From Bryobacter sp. (GTDB lineage Bacteria > Acidobacteriota > Terriglobia > Bryobacterales > Bryobacteraceae), in the NCBI GenBank assembly GCA_022843625.1, contig JALHNH010000013.1, positions 1 through 64,000 on the forward strand: a stretch of 64,000 nucleotides of DNA, given 5' to 3'. Positions 25,999 to 34,843 of the stretch are shown one piece after another. The translations under genes were made by a program, and so were the position numbers. Each line of letters starts with the position of its first letter. The stretch's first letter is position 1. The notes under the pieces are model-generated. The model did no database searches, was not told where the DNA came from, and saw only the letters and a list, made by a program, of their open reading frames with translations.

Positions 25999-27908
25999 AA
26001 AAAACGATCCTTTTTGTCTTCGCGGCAGTTCTCCTAAATGGGCAGGAACCCGCTAAAGCGTCATTAGAGAACCCCTTTCAAATGCAGAGCGATATTGGCT
26101 ACCGCATGCTCACCGGGCAGCATGGCAATATCAATACCTACCGAAGCGTTGTGAATCTAGGCGAGGGTCCAAGACTTCTGCAGTTTCAATCTACCTACAA
26201 GCCCCCGACCAGCAAGGTAATGGACGAATTGCGAATTCATGGTGCAAACTGGGGAGACCCTCTAAATACCTTTCAATTGAATGCTGAAAAGTCTGCAGTC
26301 TACCGCGTCAATTTTCAATATCGCAACCTCGCTTACTTCAACACGCTTCCTTCGTTTGCCAGTCCGCAATTGGGGCGCTTGGGGCCGTCGGCCTATGCAA
26401 CCAGTCAATCCTGGCAAGACACCAGAAATCGATTCTGGAATTTCGATCTTGACTTGAGACCCGGACGCAGATGGCAGCCCTTCTTTGGGGTAGCCCAGAC
26501 GACCAGCAACGGTCTTGGCGTAAGCCCGCTTGTTCTTGACGAGAATAGCTACCCGGCGGCCAGCCGGATTGATACTGGCTACACGGTGTTCCGGGGCGGT
26601 ATGCGGCTTGAGACTGAATTGCTGCATCTGAGTCTGGAGCAGGGCGGTGCAACTTTCCATGACGGAACTTCGTTGTTCAACAACACTCTCAATCTGGGTA
26701 ACCGTGAGAACACATACTTTGGCCGGCAGCTTTCCATAGGGGATTCGACCCGACTTTACGACGTCAATGGCAGCCATATTTACTCGTCTGCAGACCTCAC
26801 GATTTCGCCGGTATCCTGGCTGGATTTGAGCGGCGAATACTACTTTTCGCAGCCGAAGTCTGAGGTGCGTTTTAACGAAACCGCACGAGGTACGATCCTT
26901 TGGCTGGACACTTTGCGATTTGTGAACGGTCAGCAATCGCTGGCTACCGGATATGCCAATCAACCTAGAACCTCAGGTGGATTAACGCTGGAAGTCAGGC
27001 CATTCAGCCGTCTTCGCATCATTGATGCCTGGCAGGTTGAACATATGCATAACGCAGGTTCTATCTCGTTTGGCAATACGCTCGATGGCCGTGCGCTAAG
27101 CCCGGTGAATTCGAACGACCGGCTGGTGCTCAGGCAGAACGAACAGCGCCTGCAGGCATTTTTTGACGTGACCAAGCGCCTCACAATCTTCGGTGGACAT
27201 CGCTATCTCTGGGGCGACGCCGAGGTGCGCAGGGCAAACCTGGCTCCGGGCGGTCCCCGCGAGTTTGGCTATTTGAACCGGCATTCTGCTTTGGGCGGTT
27301 TCATTTACAGGCCCTTCTCGAAGCTCACCGTTAACGGCGAGACAGAAGTGGGCCGTGGCGATCAGACCTTCTTTCGTACCAGTCTTCAGAATTTTGAGCA
27401 AATGCGCCTACGAGGGCGTTATCAACTGTCAGAGGCGTGGCAGTTCAATGCGCGGTTTACGCGGGTCCATAATGCCAACCCGACACCGGGTGTGAATCTG
27501 AACTTCCGGAATCAACAGGCGAATCTGACGGTGCAGTGGACCAAGAAGATAGTGTCAGTGATGGCTGACTACACACGGTCGGCAATCTTTACGAATCTCG
27601 GATACCTGGATCCGATTACCTATCTACTGGAACCCAACATCTACCGTGACAATGCGCATACGGGTACGCTGGCGGCTGACATTCAGTTGCCGAAGAAGGC
27701 AACGTTTACTTTTGGCGGAAGCCTGTTCCGGTCTGCCGGCAGCCGCCCCAGCCGATACTATCAGCCCTTGATGCGGTTGCGAGTACCTGTTTCTACTGGA
27801 ATGGGACTGCTGGCGGAGTGGCGCAACGTTTCTATGGGGCAAACGTTTTATGCCTATGAGGCGTTTGGAGTCCAGCAGTTTACGATTGGCCTTCGGATTT
27901 CGCGCTAA
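25995..27908 (+). CDS. MtrB/PioB-family outer-membrane porin of an electron conduit
   Basis: A 637-residue protein with a signal peptide (ILFVFAAVLLNGQ) and a long run of alternating hydrophobic strands ending in FTIGLRISR, as expected for a beta-barrel of about 26-28 strands. Position directly after the MtrA-type gene, length and strand pattern identify it as the porin that surrounds MtrA. It has no CXXC near the N terminus, a motif present in Shewanella MtrB. Sequence similarity in this family is low, so context carries part of the call. Its stop codon overlaps that of the response regulator gene by 4 bp. Confidence 0.85.
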   Translation: MKKTILFVFAAVLLNGQEPAKASLENPFQMQSDIGYRMLTGQHGNINTYRSVVNLGEGPRLLQFQSTYKPPTSKVMDELRIHGANWGDPLNTFQLNAEKSAVYRVNFQYRNLAYFNTLPSFASPQLGRLGPSAYATSQSWQDTRNRFWNFDLDLRPGRRWQPFFGVAQTTSNGLGVSPLVLDENSYPAASRIDTGYTVFRGGMRLETELLHLSLEQGGATFHDGTSLFNNTLNLGNRENTYFGRQLSIGDSTRLYDVNGSHIYSSADLTISPVSWLDLSGEYYFSQPKSEVRFNETARGTILWLDTLRFVNGQQSLATGYANQPRTSGGLTLEVRPFSRLRIIDAWQVEHMHNAGSISFGNTLDGRALSPVNSNDRLVLRQNEQRLQAFFDVTKRLTIFGGHRYLWGDAEVRRANLAPGGPREFGYLNRHSALGGFIYRPFSKLTVNGETEVGRGDQTFFRTSLQNFEQMRLRGRYQLSEAWQFNARFTRVHNANPTPGVNLNFRNQQANLTVQWTKKIVSVMADYTRSAIFTNLGYLDPITYLLEPNIYRDNAHTGTLAADIQLPKKATFTFGGSLFRSAGSRPSRYYQPLMRLRVPVSTGMGLLAEWRNVSMGQTFYAYEAFGVQQFTIGLRISR

Positions 27909-29269
27909 ACCAGCCCGTACTTCTTCATCTTGTAGCGCAGTTTGTCCCGGCTGATTTCAAGAATGCGTGCGGCCTCAGACTGGTTAGAGCGGCTTATTTT
28001 GAGCGCGTCGATCAGGAGTTCTTTTTCACGGTCGACCAGCGAGGGAATAGTGGTAGTTGCATTAACTGAATCGGGCTCTACTCCTGAAGCGGGTTGCAGC
28101 AGATACTGGGGCAAATCACTCGTATCGATTACCGGGCCCGCGCTCATCATTGCTGCATGGCCTATCGCATTTTCGAGTTCACGCACATTTCCCGGCCAAT
28201 GATGACGTTTGAATACGAGTAGCGTGCGCTGAGTAAAGTCAGAGACTGTACGATCGTATTGCTTTGCCCATTTGGCGAGGAAGGTTCTGGCCAGAAGTTC
28301 CACATCTCCGTGCCGGTCGACTAAGGGCGGCACTTCGAGTTCGACCATCGAGAGGCGGTAGAAGAGATCTTCGCGGAAGCGGCCTTCCTGAATCATTGCG
28401 CGGAGATCCCTGTGAGTTGCTGCAATGACGCGTACATTGACCTTACGCGCACGCAGTGAACCCAATTGCTGAACTTCCTGATTTTGTAGAGCACGAAGAA
28501 GTTTTGCCTGGGTTGTAAGCGGCATGTCTCCTACTTCATCCAAAAACAGAGTGCCATTGTGGGCATGTTCGAAGAGGCCGATTTTGTTTTCGGTTGCTCC
28601 AGTAAAAGCCCCTTTGACATGACCAAAGAGTTCGCTCTCAAATAGAGTCTCTACCACAGCTGAACAGTTGAGTGGCACAAACTCCTGTTTGACTCCGCTG
28701 AGGTGGTGAAGTGCCTGTGCGACAAGTTCCTTGCCTGTTCCGGTTGCACCACGAAGGAGAAGTGTGCGGTAGTGGGGTGCGACTCGCTGGATTTTCGAGT
28801 AAAGCTGCCACATCTGAGGACTGTTGCCCACCATGCCTTCAAAGTAATTGGTGCGGGTGGCGGAATGATCTGGATCGAGGGCATGGATTCTCGCCCGGTG
28901 CAGGCGGACAAGTTTGCCGACGCGGTCGCGAAGAGTTTCAATAGAGATAGGTTTATCGAGGTAGTCTGTGGCACCTTTGCGAATGGCCTCGACGGCAGAT
29001 TCCGTTGAGTAGTAGGCGGTCATCAGGATGACATCAATGGTGGGATCGAATGCCATGATGTGTTCCAGCGTCTCGATTCCGTCCATGGTTGGCATGACCA
29101 GATCAGTCATGACGATTTGCGGCTTGTTTTTCTTTATGAACTCCAGCCCGAGTCCGGGTTCGCTAAAGCAATGCACGTTGACGCCTTCTTCATGTAAAGC
29201 ATCCTGCATCATTTCAAGGCTATCGAGGTTGTCATCGATGATGACCATCGACAAAGGAATTAAAGGCAC
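27905..29269 (-). CDS. Sigma54-dependent response regulator (NtrC/HoxA type)
   Basis: A 454-residue transcription activator. The receiver domain (residues 1-125) has VIIDDN and the phosphoacceptor aspartate in IVMTDLVMPTMDG, plus the conserved lysine in DYLDKPIS. The AAA+ domain has the Walker A GATGTGKE, the sigma54-contacting GAFTGA loop and FLDEVGDMPL. A Fis-type helix-turn-helix ends the protein (SRSNQSEAARILEISRDKL). It starts at a GTG; an ATG at 29248 is an alternative. No histidine kinase gene is adjacent. The two RpoN promoters 6.7 kb away are the obvious targets in the window, which would make it a HoxA/HupR analogue (inference). Confidence 0.92.
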   Translation of the reverse strand: MPLIPLSMVIIDDNLDSLEMMQDALHEEGVNVHCFSEPGLGLEFIKKNKPQIVMTDLVMPTMDGIETLEHIMAFDPTIDVILMTAYYSTESAVEAIRKGATDYLDKPISIETLRDRVGKLVRLHRARIHALDPDHSATRTNYFEGMVGNSPQMWQLYSKIQRVAPHYRTLLLRGATGTGKELVAQALHHLSGVKQEFVPLNCSAVVETLFESELFGHVKGAFTGATENKIGLFEHAHNGTLFLDEVGDMPLTTQAKLLRALQNQEVQQLGSLRARKVNVRVIAATHRDLRAMIQEGRFREDLFYRLSMVELEVPPLVDRHGDVELLARTFLAKWAKQYDRTVSDFTQRTLLVFKRHHWPGNVRELENAIGHAAMMSAGPVIDTSDLPQYLLQPASGVEPDSVNATTTIPSLVDREKELLIDALKISRSNQSEAARILEISRDKLRYKMKKYGLV

Positions 29270-29290
29270 TTTTGTAAGTTTAGCGCGAGG

Positions 29291-30883
29291 CTAGGGGCAG
29301 TCCCAAGCTGACACGCCGACCTGCAGAAAACCTGGAGTTGATACTGGTTTACAGCCTTTGGATTTGATGTAGGTGGCAGCTACAGGCCTTTCGTCAAAAC
29401 CTTGAAACTGGTAATGATTGAGGCGATTGGTGTATAGGGTCCAGAGTCGACCACGCATTGGCCAGGGTAGTTTGACCTCGAGGTCGGCGGTGAATTGATC
29501 TGAACTATTTCCGTTGGAAGTATCTCGATTTCGAGCGCAGCAGGGCCATCCTGAATCCGCGGTATAGGCTCGATATGGCATCCATTGAAGCTGCCTCGAG
29601 TAGAAGCGATAGGCTTCGACTGAGGCTCCGTGGACAAAAAGTATGTCTACGGGGCCGGCTTTTGTTTTGAGGTATTGGATGGCTGACTGGTAGTCCTCAA
29701 AGTTCAACTCGCCCTTGCCTGCCGCAGGATTGGTGTAGCTTAGCCCAAAGGCGAGTGACATGAGCAGGGCGAGCGAGGTAAAGACGACGTTGTCATGCTT
29801 TATTTGCAGTCTTCCGATTGTGAGCAGCCAGAAAGAATGAAAGCCATCGGCCAGCAGGAAGACGGTGAGGGGGAGGGTGAAGAAACTTGTCCGATCTATA
29901 GCTGGATAGATTCCGACCAGATCTGCGGTCAGCAAGCTCAGAATTGTGGTGTAGGCAAGGATGAGCAGTGGTGCCTTTGCTGTATGCCTGATCATCGTTA
30001 GCAGGCCGGACATGAGCACTGAGGCAAGAGCGAGCAAAATCAACCATTGCGAGGGTTCCTGGCCCGGCAGGCGACTGGGAAGAAAGGGCAGAGAGCGCTG
30101 AAAGAGCTGGAAGGATTGCCGTGCAAATACCTTGACGAGTGATTCATTGGCGCCGTGTTGCCAGTATTTGGTTAATGTTTCAGACGAGTTGGGCAGAACA
30201 AAATAGTAATACTCAGCAATCAGGGTACCCGCAGCGATGAGGGCCAAACAGGAGAAGTGCAGCAGGGCCTTTCTTTTTTCTTCGATTGCCGATTTGGTAG
30301 AGAACAAAGGCCAGATGGTCATCAGCAGCAAGGAAGGCAGCATAAAGGCTAAACCGTAACCCAGACAGAGACCGACAAGGGTAGTGGCAAGAACGATGAG
30401 AAAGGTTCGATTCGTTCGAGAGCTTAGATAAAAATGAGCTGCCAGAAGAATCATGACCGTGGCGGCGAGTTCCGCGCTGTACTGTTTGAGTTGCCTGGCA
30501 AAGACGAGAAGTTGCGGCGTAAAAAAGAACAAGGCCGTCGCCAAAATGGCAGCGGGTGTTTGGAGTAATCGCCGGGCCAGAATTGAAAATCCGATAGCGG
30601 CAAGCGCAGCCATAAGATACGGGATCAACCGCAAACTAATTTCGCTAATTCCGGCAAGCATCGTTGCTCCGCGTACCAGGAGCAGGAAGAGGGGAGCGGT
30701 GGTCTGCAGCCATGCCTCGGGGTAGAAAAGTTGTTTCAGGGAAGGGGAAGCGATGGAATTAGCAACCCACACTTCGTCAGTCCAAAAACTGCGCCCCAGC
30801 GCCGGGATGTCCAGTATCAGGCGGATCAGGATGAGAAGAGAGGCAAGAGAATAATAGGGGACCGGTGACTGAATGAACTTCAT
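29291..30883 (-). CDS. GT39-like polytopic membrane glycosyltransferase
   Basis: A 530-residue membrane protein with about ten to twelve hydrophobic segments and a soluble C-terminal part of about 130 residues. The first loop has the acidic motif GRSFWTDEVW, as in ArnT/PMT-type enzymes that transfer sugars from polyprenyl phosphates. The C-terminal part includes a VDILFVHGASVEAYRFYSRQ segment typical of this group in Acidobacteria. It is 2 bp downstream of the DUF4159 gene on the same strand. The exact donor and acceptor are unknown. Confidence 0.75.
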   Translation of the reverse strand: MKFIQSPVPYYSLASLLILIRLILDIPALGRSFWTDEVWVANSIASPSLKQLFYPEAWLQTTAPLFLLLVRGATMLAGISEISLRLIPYLMAALAAIGFSILARRLLQTPAAILATALFFFTPQLLVFARQLKQYSAELAATVMILLAAHFYLSSRTNRTFLIVLATTLVGLCLGYGLAFMLPSLLLMTIWPLFSTKSAIEEKRKALLHFSCLALIAAGTLIAEYYYFVLPNSSETLTKYWQHGANESLVKVFARQSFQLFQRSLPFLPSRLPGQEPSQWLILLALASVLMSGLLTMIRHTAKAPLLILAYTTILSLLTADLVGIYPAIDRTSFFTLPLTVFLLADGFHSFWLLTIGRLQIKHDNVVFTSLALLMSLAFGLSYTNPAAGKGELNFEDYQSAIQYLKTKAGPVDILFVHGASVEAYRFYSRQLQWMPYRAYTADSGWPCCARNRDTSNGNSSDQFTADLEVKLPWPMRGRLWTLYTNRLNHYQFQGFDERPVAATYIKSKGCKPVSTPGFLQVGVSAWDCP

Positions 30884-30885
30884 TC

Positions 30886-31692
30886 TCAGTGGGTCATCGA
30901 GTAGATGGCGTAGTTGACTCCGAGGCGAAGCGCCATAGCTGAGAACTTCTCGGGGTAGTCCGGGGAGTCAGCGTATTCCCAGCCGTCACCGACGTCCATG
31001 TTGAAGCAGATGGCTATGATTACGCGGCCTTGAGCGTCAATAACGCCGCGCCAGAATGGTGTGACGCCATCCTTTTCATAGCCTGGGCCGTGCACAACGT
31101 TGGCACCGGGGACATTGATGCGTTCTTTGAGTTCGTAGATCACTTTGAAAATCGGCTCGTTGTCGCCCAGTTCCACGACGCGGGCATCGGGGTAGATCAT
31201 ATGGATGCCGTTCATGAAGCTGTCCCATTCGCGGGGGCCATGGAAGTCGTCGACCATCAAGAATCCGCCACGGTCAAAATACTTGCGCAGTCGCTCTCCC
31301 TGTGAGGCGCTAATCCGCCAGTCTCCTGGGGAAATGGCAAACAGGAAGGGTGTATCGAACATCGCTTCGCTGTCTATGTCGATGATGTCTTCGACCGATT
31401 GTGTGTGAAGGCGGGTGAGTCGCCGCAGTGTAGAGAGAAAAGTGCGGTCCCCTTTGTTGGCATCGATGCCCCAGCGAGCGTACCCGCCGCGGCCATCCCG
31501 GTTGGAGCGGTACCGCAGACGACCGAGGACGAACTCACCGGGGAGAAAAGCGTCCGGCGGATCTTCGACAGGATCCTGCATCTCATATTCGTACATCGCC
31601 CACTTGCGACTCCCGCCCGAGCGGGAGCGTATCTGGGCATAAAGGCCAGTTAGGGTAGCCAGCACGAGCGCGCAGACAAAGAATCGCCGCAT
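30886..31692 (-). CDS. DUF4159 domain protein, secreted
   Basis: A 268-residue protein with an N-terminal hydrophobic segment (FFVCALVLATLTGLYAQI). The rest is the DUF4159 domain: FVLGRLRYRSN, then LFAISPGDWRIS, YFDRGGFLMVDDFHG, and a final block with NMDVGDGWEYADSPDYPEKF. The domain resembles a glutamine-amidotransferase-like fold and often accompanies MoxR/DUF58 gene clusters, which are not seen here. It precedes the GT39-like gene by 2 bp, so the pair is likely one transcript. Confidence 0.85.
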   Translation of the reverse strand: MRRFFVCALVLATLTGLYAQIRSRSGGSRKWAMYEYEMQDPVEDPPDAFLPGEFVLGRLRYRSNRDGRGGYARWGIDANKGDRTFLSTLRRLTRLHTQSVEDIIDIDSEAMFDTPFLFAISPGDWRISASQGERLRKYFDRGGFLMVDDFHGPREWDSFMNGIHMIYPDARVVELGDNEPIFKVIYELKERINVPGANVVHGPGYEKDGVTPFWRGVIDAQGRVIIAICFNMDVGDGWEYADSPDYPEKFSAMALRLGVNYAIYSMTH

Positions 31693-31769
31693 GGGACTAG
31701 CTTAGCGGAAGCCGTGGCGATTAAGCTGGTATTTTGGTTTTCCATTCCAAACAAGGACATTTTCTTTAC

Positions 31770-33593
31770 ATGCCGCAAGAGCGCAACCACGCTACCCCTT
31801 TGAGTGAGAACAAGAACCTTCTCAAGTGGGTAGAAAAGATGAGCCAGTTGACCAAGCCGGATTCGATCCACTGGGTGGATGGGTCGGCCGAAGAGAACCA
31901 ATCTATATGCGATTTGCTTGTGGCCGGCGGGACTTTCACCAAGCTAAACGAAGAGCTATGGCCTGGTTGCTACTATGCCCGTTCTGACGCTAACGATGTC
32001 GCCCGCGTAGAAGACCGTACCTTTATCTGTTCTCTTTCCAAGGATGGTGCAGGCCCTACGAATAACTGGGTTGAGCCCTTCCAGATGCGCAAGAAGCTGA
32101 AAGAACTCTTCAATGGCTGCATGAAAGGACGGACGATGTATGTGCTGCCCTTCAGTATGGGACCGATCGGATCGCCGATGTCCCAGATTGGCGTCCAGCT
32201 GACCGATTCGCCTTATGTTGTTGTGAACATGCGGATCATGGCGCGGATCGGGATGGCGGTCTATAAGGAGATCGACAAGAACGAAAAGCGTGTTGTGCCT
32301 TGTATGCATAGTGTCGGTATGCCGCTTACCAGCGGGCAGAAGGATGTCTCCTGGCCATGCAACCCAGACAAGTACATCGTGCACTTTCCGGAAACACGTG
32401 AAATTTGGAGTTACGGTTCCGGCTATGGTGGCAATGCTCTTTTGGGCAAGAAGTGTTTCGCACTCCGTATCGCCTCAAACATCGCCCGCGACGAAGGCTG
32501 GATGGCTGAGCACATGATGATTGTGGGTGTGGAGAGTCCGCAGGGTGAGAAGACGTATGTGGCCGGTGCATTCCCGAGTGCTTGCGGAAAAACAAATTTT
32601 GCCATGCTGATTCCTCCCAAAGGTTTTGAAGGCTGGAAGGTCTGGACAGTTGGTGACGATATCGCCTGGATTAAGCCGAATGCCGATGGCGTGTTGCACG
32701 CGATCAACCCGGAAGCGGGATTTTTTGGTGTAGCGCCTGGTACGTCGATGAAGACGAATCCGAATGCGATGGCTTCGTTGGCCCGCGACACAATTTTCAC
32801 CAATACCGCGATGACGCTAGACGGAGGTGTGTGGTGGGAAGGCATGACGGACGAGCCACCTGCCGAATGTATCGACTGGAAAGGCAATCGCTGGACTCCT
32901 GCGATTGGCAAGGAGACCGGCGCGAAGGCAGCGCATCCGAATTCTCGCTTCACCGCACCGGCATCGCAATGCCCGACAATTGATCCTGAATGGGAGAATC
33001 CGAATGGTGTGCCGATTAGCGCATTCCTGTTTGGCGGCCGTAGGCCAACCGGGATCCCGCTTGTCTACCAGGCCTTCAATTGGAGCGCTGGAGTTTATGT
33101 AGGTGCCACGATGGGGTCTGAGACCACTGCCGCATCGGTTGGCGCAGTGGGCAAGGTGCGTCGCGATCCGATGGCGATGCTCCCGTTTTGCGGCTATCAC
33201 ATGGGGGATTACTTCCGGCATTGGATTCGTATGCAACGCACCCTGACACAGACGCCACGTATTTTCCATGTGAACTGGTTCCGGCGCGATTCGGACGGCA
33301 ACTTCCTGTGGCCCGGCTTCAGCGAAAACATGCGTGTACTTAAGTGGATTGTGGATCGCTCGCATGGGCGCGCTTATGGTCGTGAGACTCCGATCGGTTA
33401 TGTTCCTCGCTATGAGGATATCGACTGGAAGGGCCTTGAGTTTGCCAAGAGCCAGTTTGAGGAACTGCAGGCCTGTGACCGGGCGGCGTGGAAGAGCGAA
33501 GTGCTGGGCCATGAAGAGCTGTTTATTGAGCTTCATGACCATCTCCCGCCTGAGGTGATCTATGAGCGCGAACTGCTGATATGCCGGTTGTAG
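31770..33593 (+). CDS. pckG: Phosphoenolpyruvate carboxykinase (GTP)
   Basis: A 607-residue GTP-dependent PEPCK, which converts oxaloacetate to phosphoenolpyruvate for gluconeogenesis. Visible features are the reactive-cysteine P-loop [16 protein letters not shown], the kinase-2-like block [10 protein letters not shown], the [12 protein letters not shown] region and the [16 protein letters not shown] block. Length is normal. An open frame extends upstream to a TTG at 31734, but the ATG at 31770 is preceded by AAGGA and fits the family N terminus. It overlaps the transporter gene by 13 bp, linking carbon entry at the C4 level to gluconeogenesis. Confidence 0.96.
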   Translation: MPQERNHATPLSENKNLLKWVEKMSQLTKPDSIHWVDGSAEENQSICDLLVAGGTFTKLNEELWPGCYYARSDANDVARVEDRTFICSLSKDGAGPTNNWVEPFQMRKKLKELFNGCMKGRTMYVLPFSMGPIGSPMSQIGVQLTDSPYVVVNMRIMARIGMAVYKEIDKNEKRVVPCMHSVGMPLTSGQKDVSWPCNPDKYIVHFPETREIWSYGSGYGGNALLGKKCFALRIASNIARDEGWMAEHMMIVGVESPQGEKTYVAGAFPSACGKTNFAMLIPPKGFEGWKVWTVGDDIAWIKPNADGVLHAINPEAGFFGVAPGTSMKTNPNAMASLARDTIFTNTAMTLDGGVWWEGMTDEPPAECIDWKGNRWTPAIGKETGAKAAHPNSRFTAPASQCPTIDPEWENPNGVPISAFLFGGRRPTGIPLVYQAFNWSAGVYVGATMGSETTAASVGAVGKVRRDPMAMLPFCGYHMGDYFRHWIRMQRTLTQTPRIFHVNWFRRDSDGNFLWPGFSENMRVLKWIVDRSHGRAYGRETPIGYVPRYEDIDWKGLEFAKSQFEELQACDRAAWKSEVLGHEELFIELHDHLPPEVIYERELLICRL

Positions 33594-34843
33594 GGGCGCG
33601 CGGGCCGATCTACCGGTCTCTCTATTTTCAAGTGCTGGTTGCGATTGGCGTAGGGGCTCTGCTGGGCCACTACGCCCCCGCGACTGGAGCTTCGATGAAA
33701 CCGCTCGGAGATGGTTTTATCAAGCTAATTAAAATGATCATTGCTCCGATCATTTTTTGCACTGTAGTGATCGGGATTGCCGGTAGTGAAGATCTGAAGC
33801 GAGTCGGCCGTACGGGTGGTCTGGCCCTGCTGTACTTTGAAGTTGTCAGCACAATTGCGTTGCTTGTTGGTTTGGTGGTTGTGAATGTGATCCAGCCTGG
33901 TGCTGGCATGAATGTCGACATCAAAACACTGGATGCAGGCGCTGTGGCTGCTTACGCGGGGCCAGGGAAGATGGAGAGCCTGAAGGATTTTATACTCCAC
34001 ATCATTCCAGCAACGATGGTAGATGCCTTCGCCAAGGGTGAAATCCTACAAGTGCTTCTGATCGCAATTCTGTTCGGTGTGGCGCTGCAACAAGTGGGTG
34101 GAAGAGTAAGCAATGTTTTCTCGCTGATCGAGAAGACATCTGAGATTTTATTTGCCATCGTAAAAATGATTATGTATGTGGCACCGATCGGGGCCTTTGG
34201 TGCAATGGCGTTTACGGTAGGTGCTTACGGAATTGGCAGCCTGTTGTCGCTTGCGAAGTTGATGGCTACTTTCTATCTGACCTGCCTCCTGTTTGTGTTC
34301 GTTGTCCTCGGGACAATTGCCAAATTGCACGGATTCAGCATCTGGAAGTTTCTGCGCTACATACGCGAGGAGTTGCTGATCGTTTTAGGAACGTCTTCAA
34401 GCGAGGCGGCATTGCCGAGAATGATGGCCAAAATGGAGGGGCTGGGGGCAGGGAAATCGACCGTAGGTTTAGTGATTCCAACTGGCTATTCTTTTAACCT
34501 CGATGGGACTTCTATTTATCTGACAATGGCCGCGGTCTTTGTGGCGCAAGCGACAAACACTCAAATGACTCTAACGCAGCAGATTACGCTGCTGGGTGTA
34601 CTTCTGCTGACCTCAAAGGGTGCTGCAGGAGTTACCGGCAGTGGATTTATCGTTTTGGCTGCCACAATGTCGGCTGTTGGTAATGTTCCTGTAGGTGGCC
34701 TTGCGTTGATTCTTGGGATTGACCGCTTTATGAGTGAGGCCCGTGCGCTCACCAATGTTGTTGGCAATGGTGTTGCCGCTATCGTAGTGGCGCACTGGAC
34801 CGGAGATCTGGACAAGAACCGAATGAACGAGCGTTTGCGTTAG
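33581..34843 (+). CDS. Dicarboxylate/amino acid:cation symporter (DctA/GltP family)
   Basis: A 420-residue membrane transporter of the DAACS family. It shows the serine-rich re-entrant loop [14 protein letters not shown] and the substrate and ion-binding [16 protein letters not shown] and [19 protein letters not shown] blocks. The composition fits a DctA-like C4-dicarboxylate carrier, and coupling to pckG supports succinate, fumarate or malate as substrates (inference); glutamate/aspartate transport cannot be excluded. Its TAG stop overlaps the TAA stop of the TonB receptor on the opposite strand within TTAG. Confidence 0.92.
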   Translation: MPVVGARGPIYRSLYFQVLVAIGVGALLGHYAPATGASMKPLGDGFIKLIKMIIAPIIFCTVVIGIAGSEDLKRVGRTGGLALLYFEVVSTIALLVGLVVVNVIQPGAGMNVDIKTLDAGAVAAYAGPGKMESLKDFILHIIPATMVDAFAKGEILQVLLIAILFGVALQQVGGRVSNVFSLIEKTSEILFAIVKMIMYVAPIGAFGAMAFTVGAYGIGSLLSLAKLMATFYLTCLLFVFVVLGTIAKLHGFSIWKFLRYIREELLIVLGTSSSEAALPRMMAKMEGLGAGKSTVGLVIPTGYSFNLDGTSIYLTMAAVFVAQATNTQMTLTQQITLLGVLLLTSKGAAGVTGSGFIVLAATMSAVGNVPVGGLALILGIDRFMSEARALTNVVGNGVAAIVVAHWTGDLDKNRMNERLR

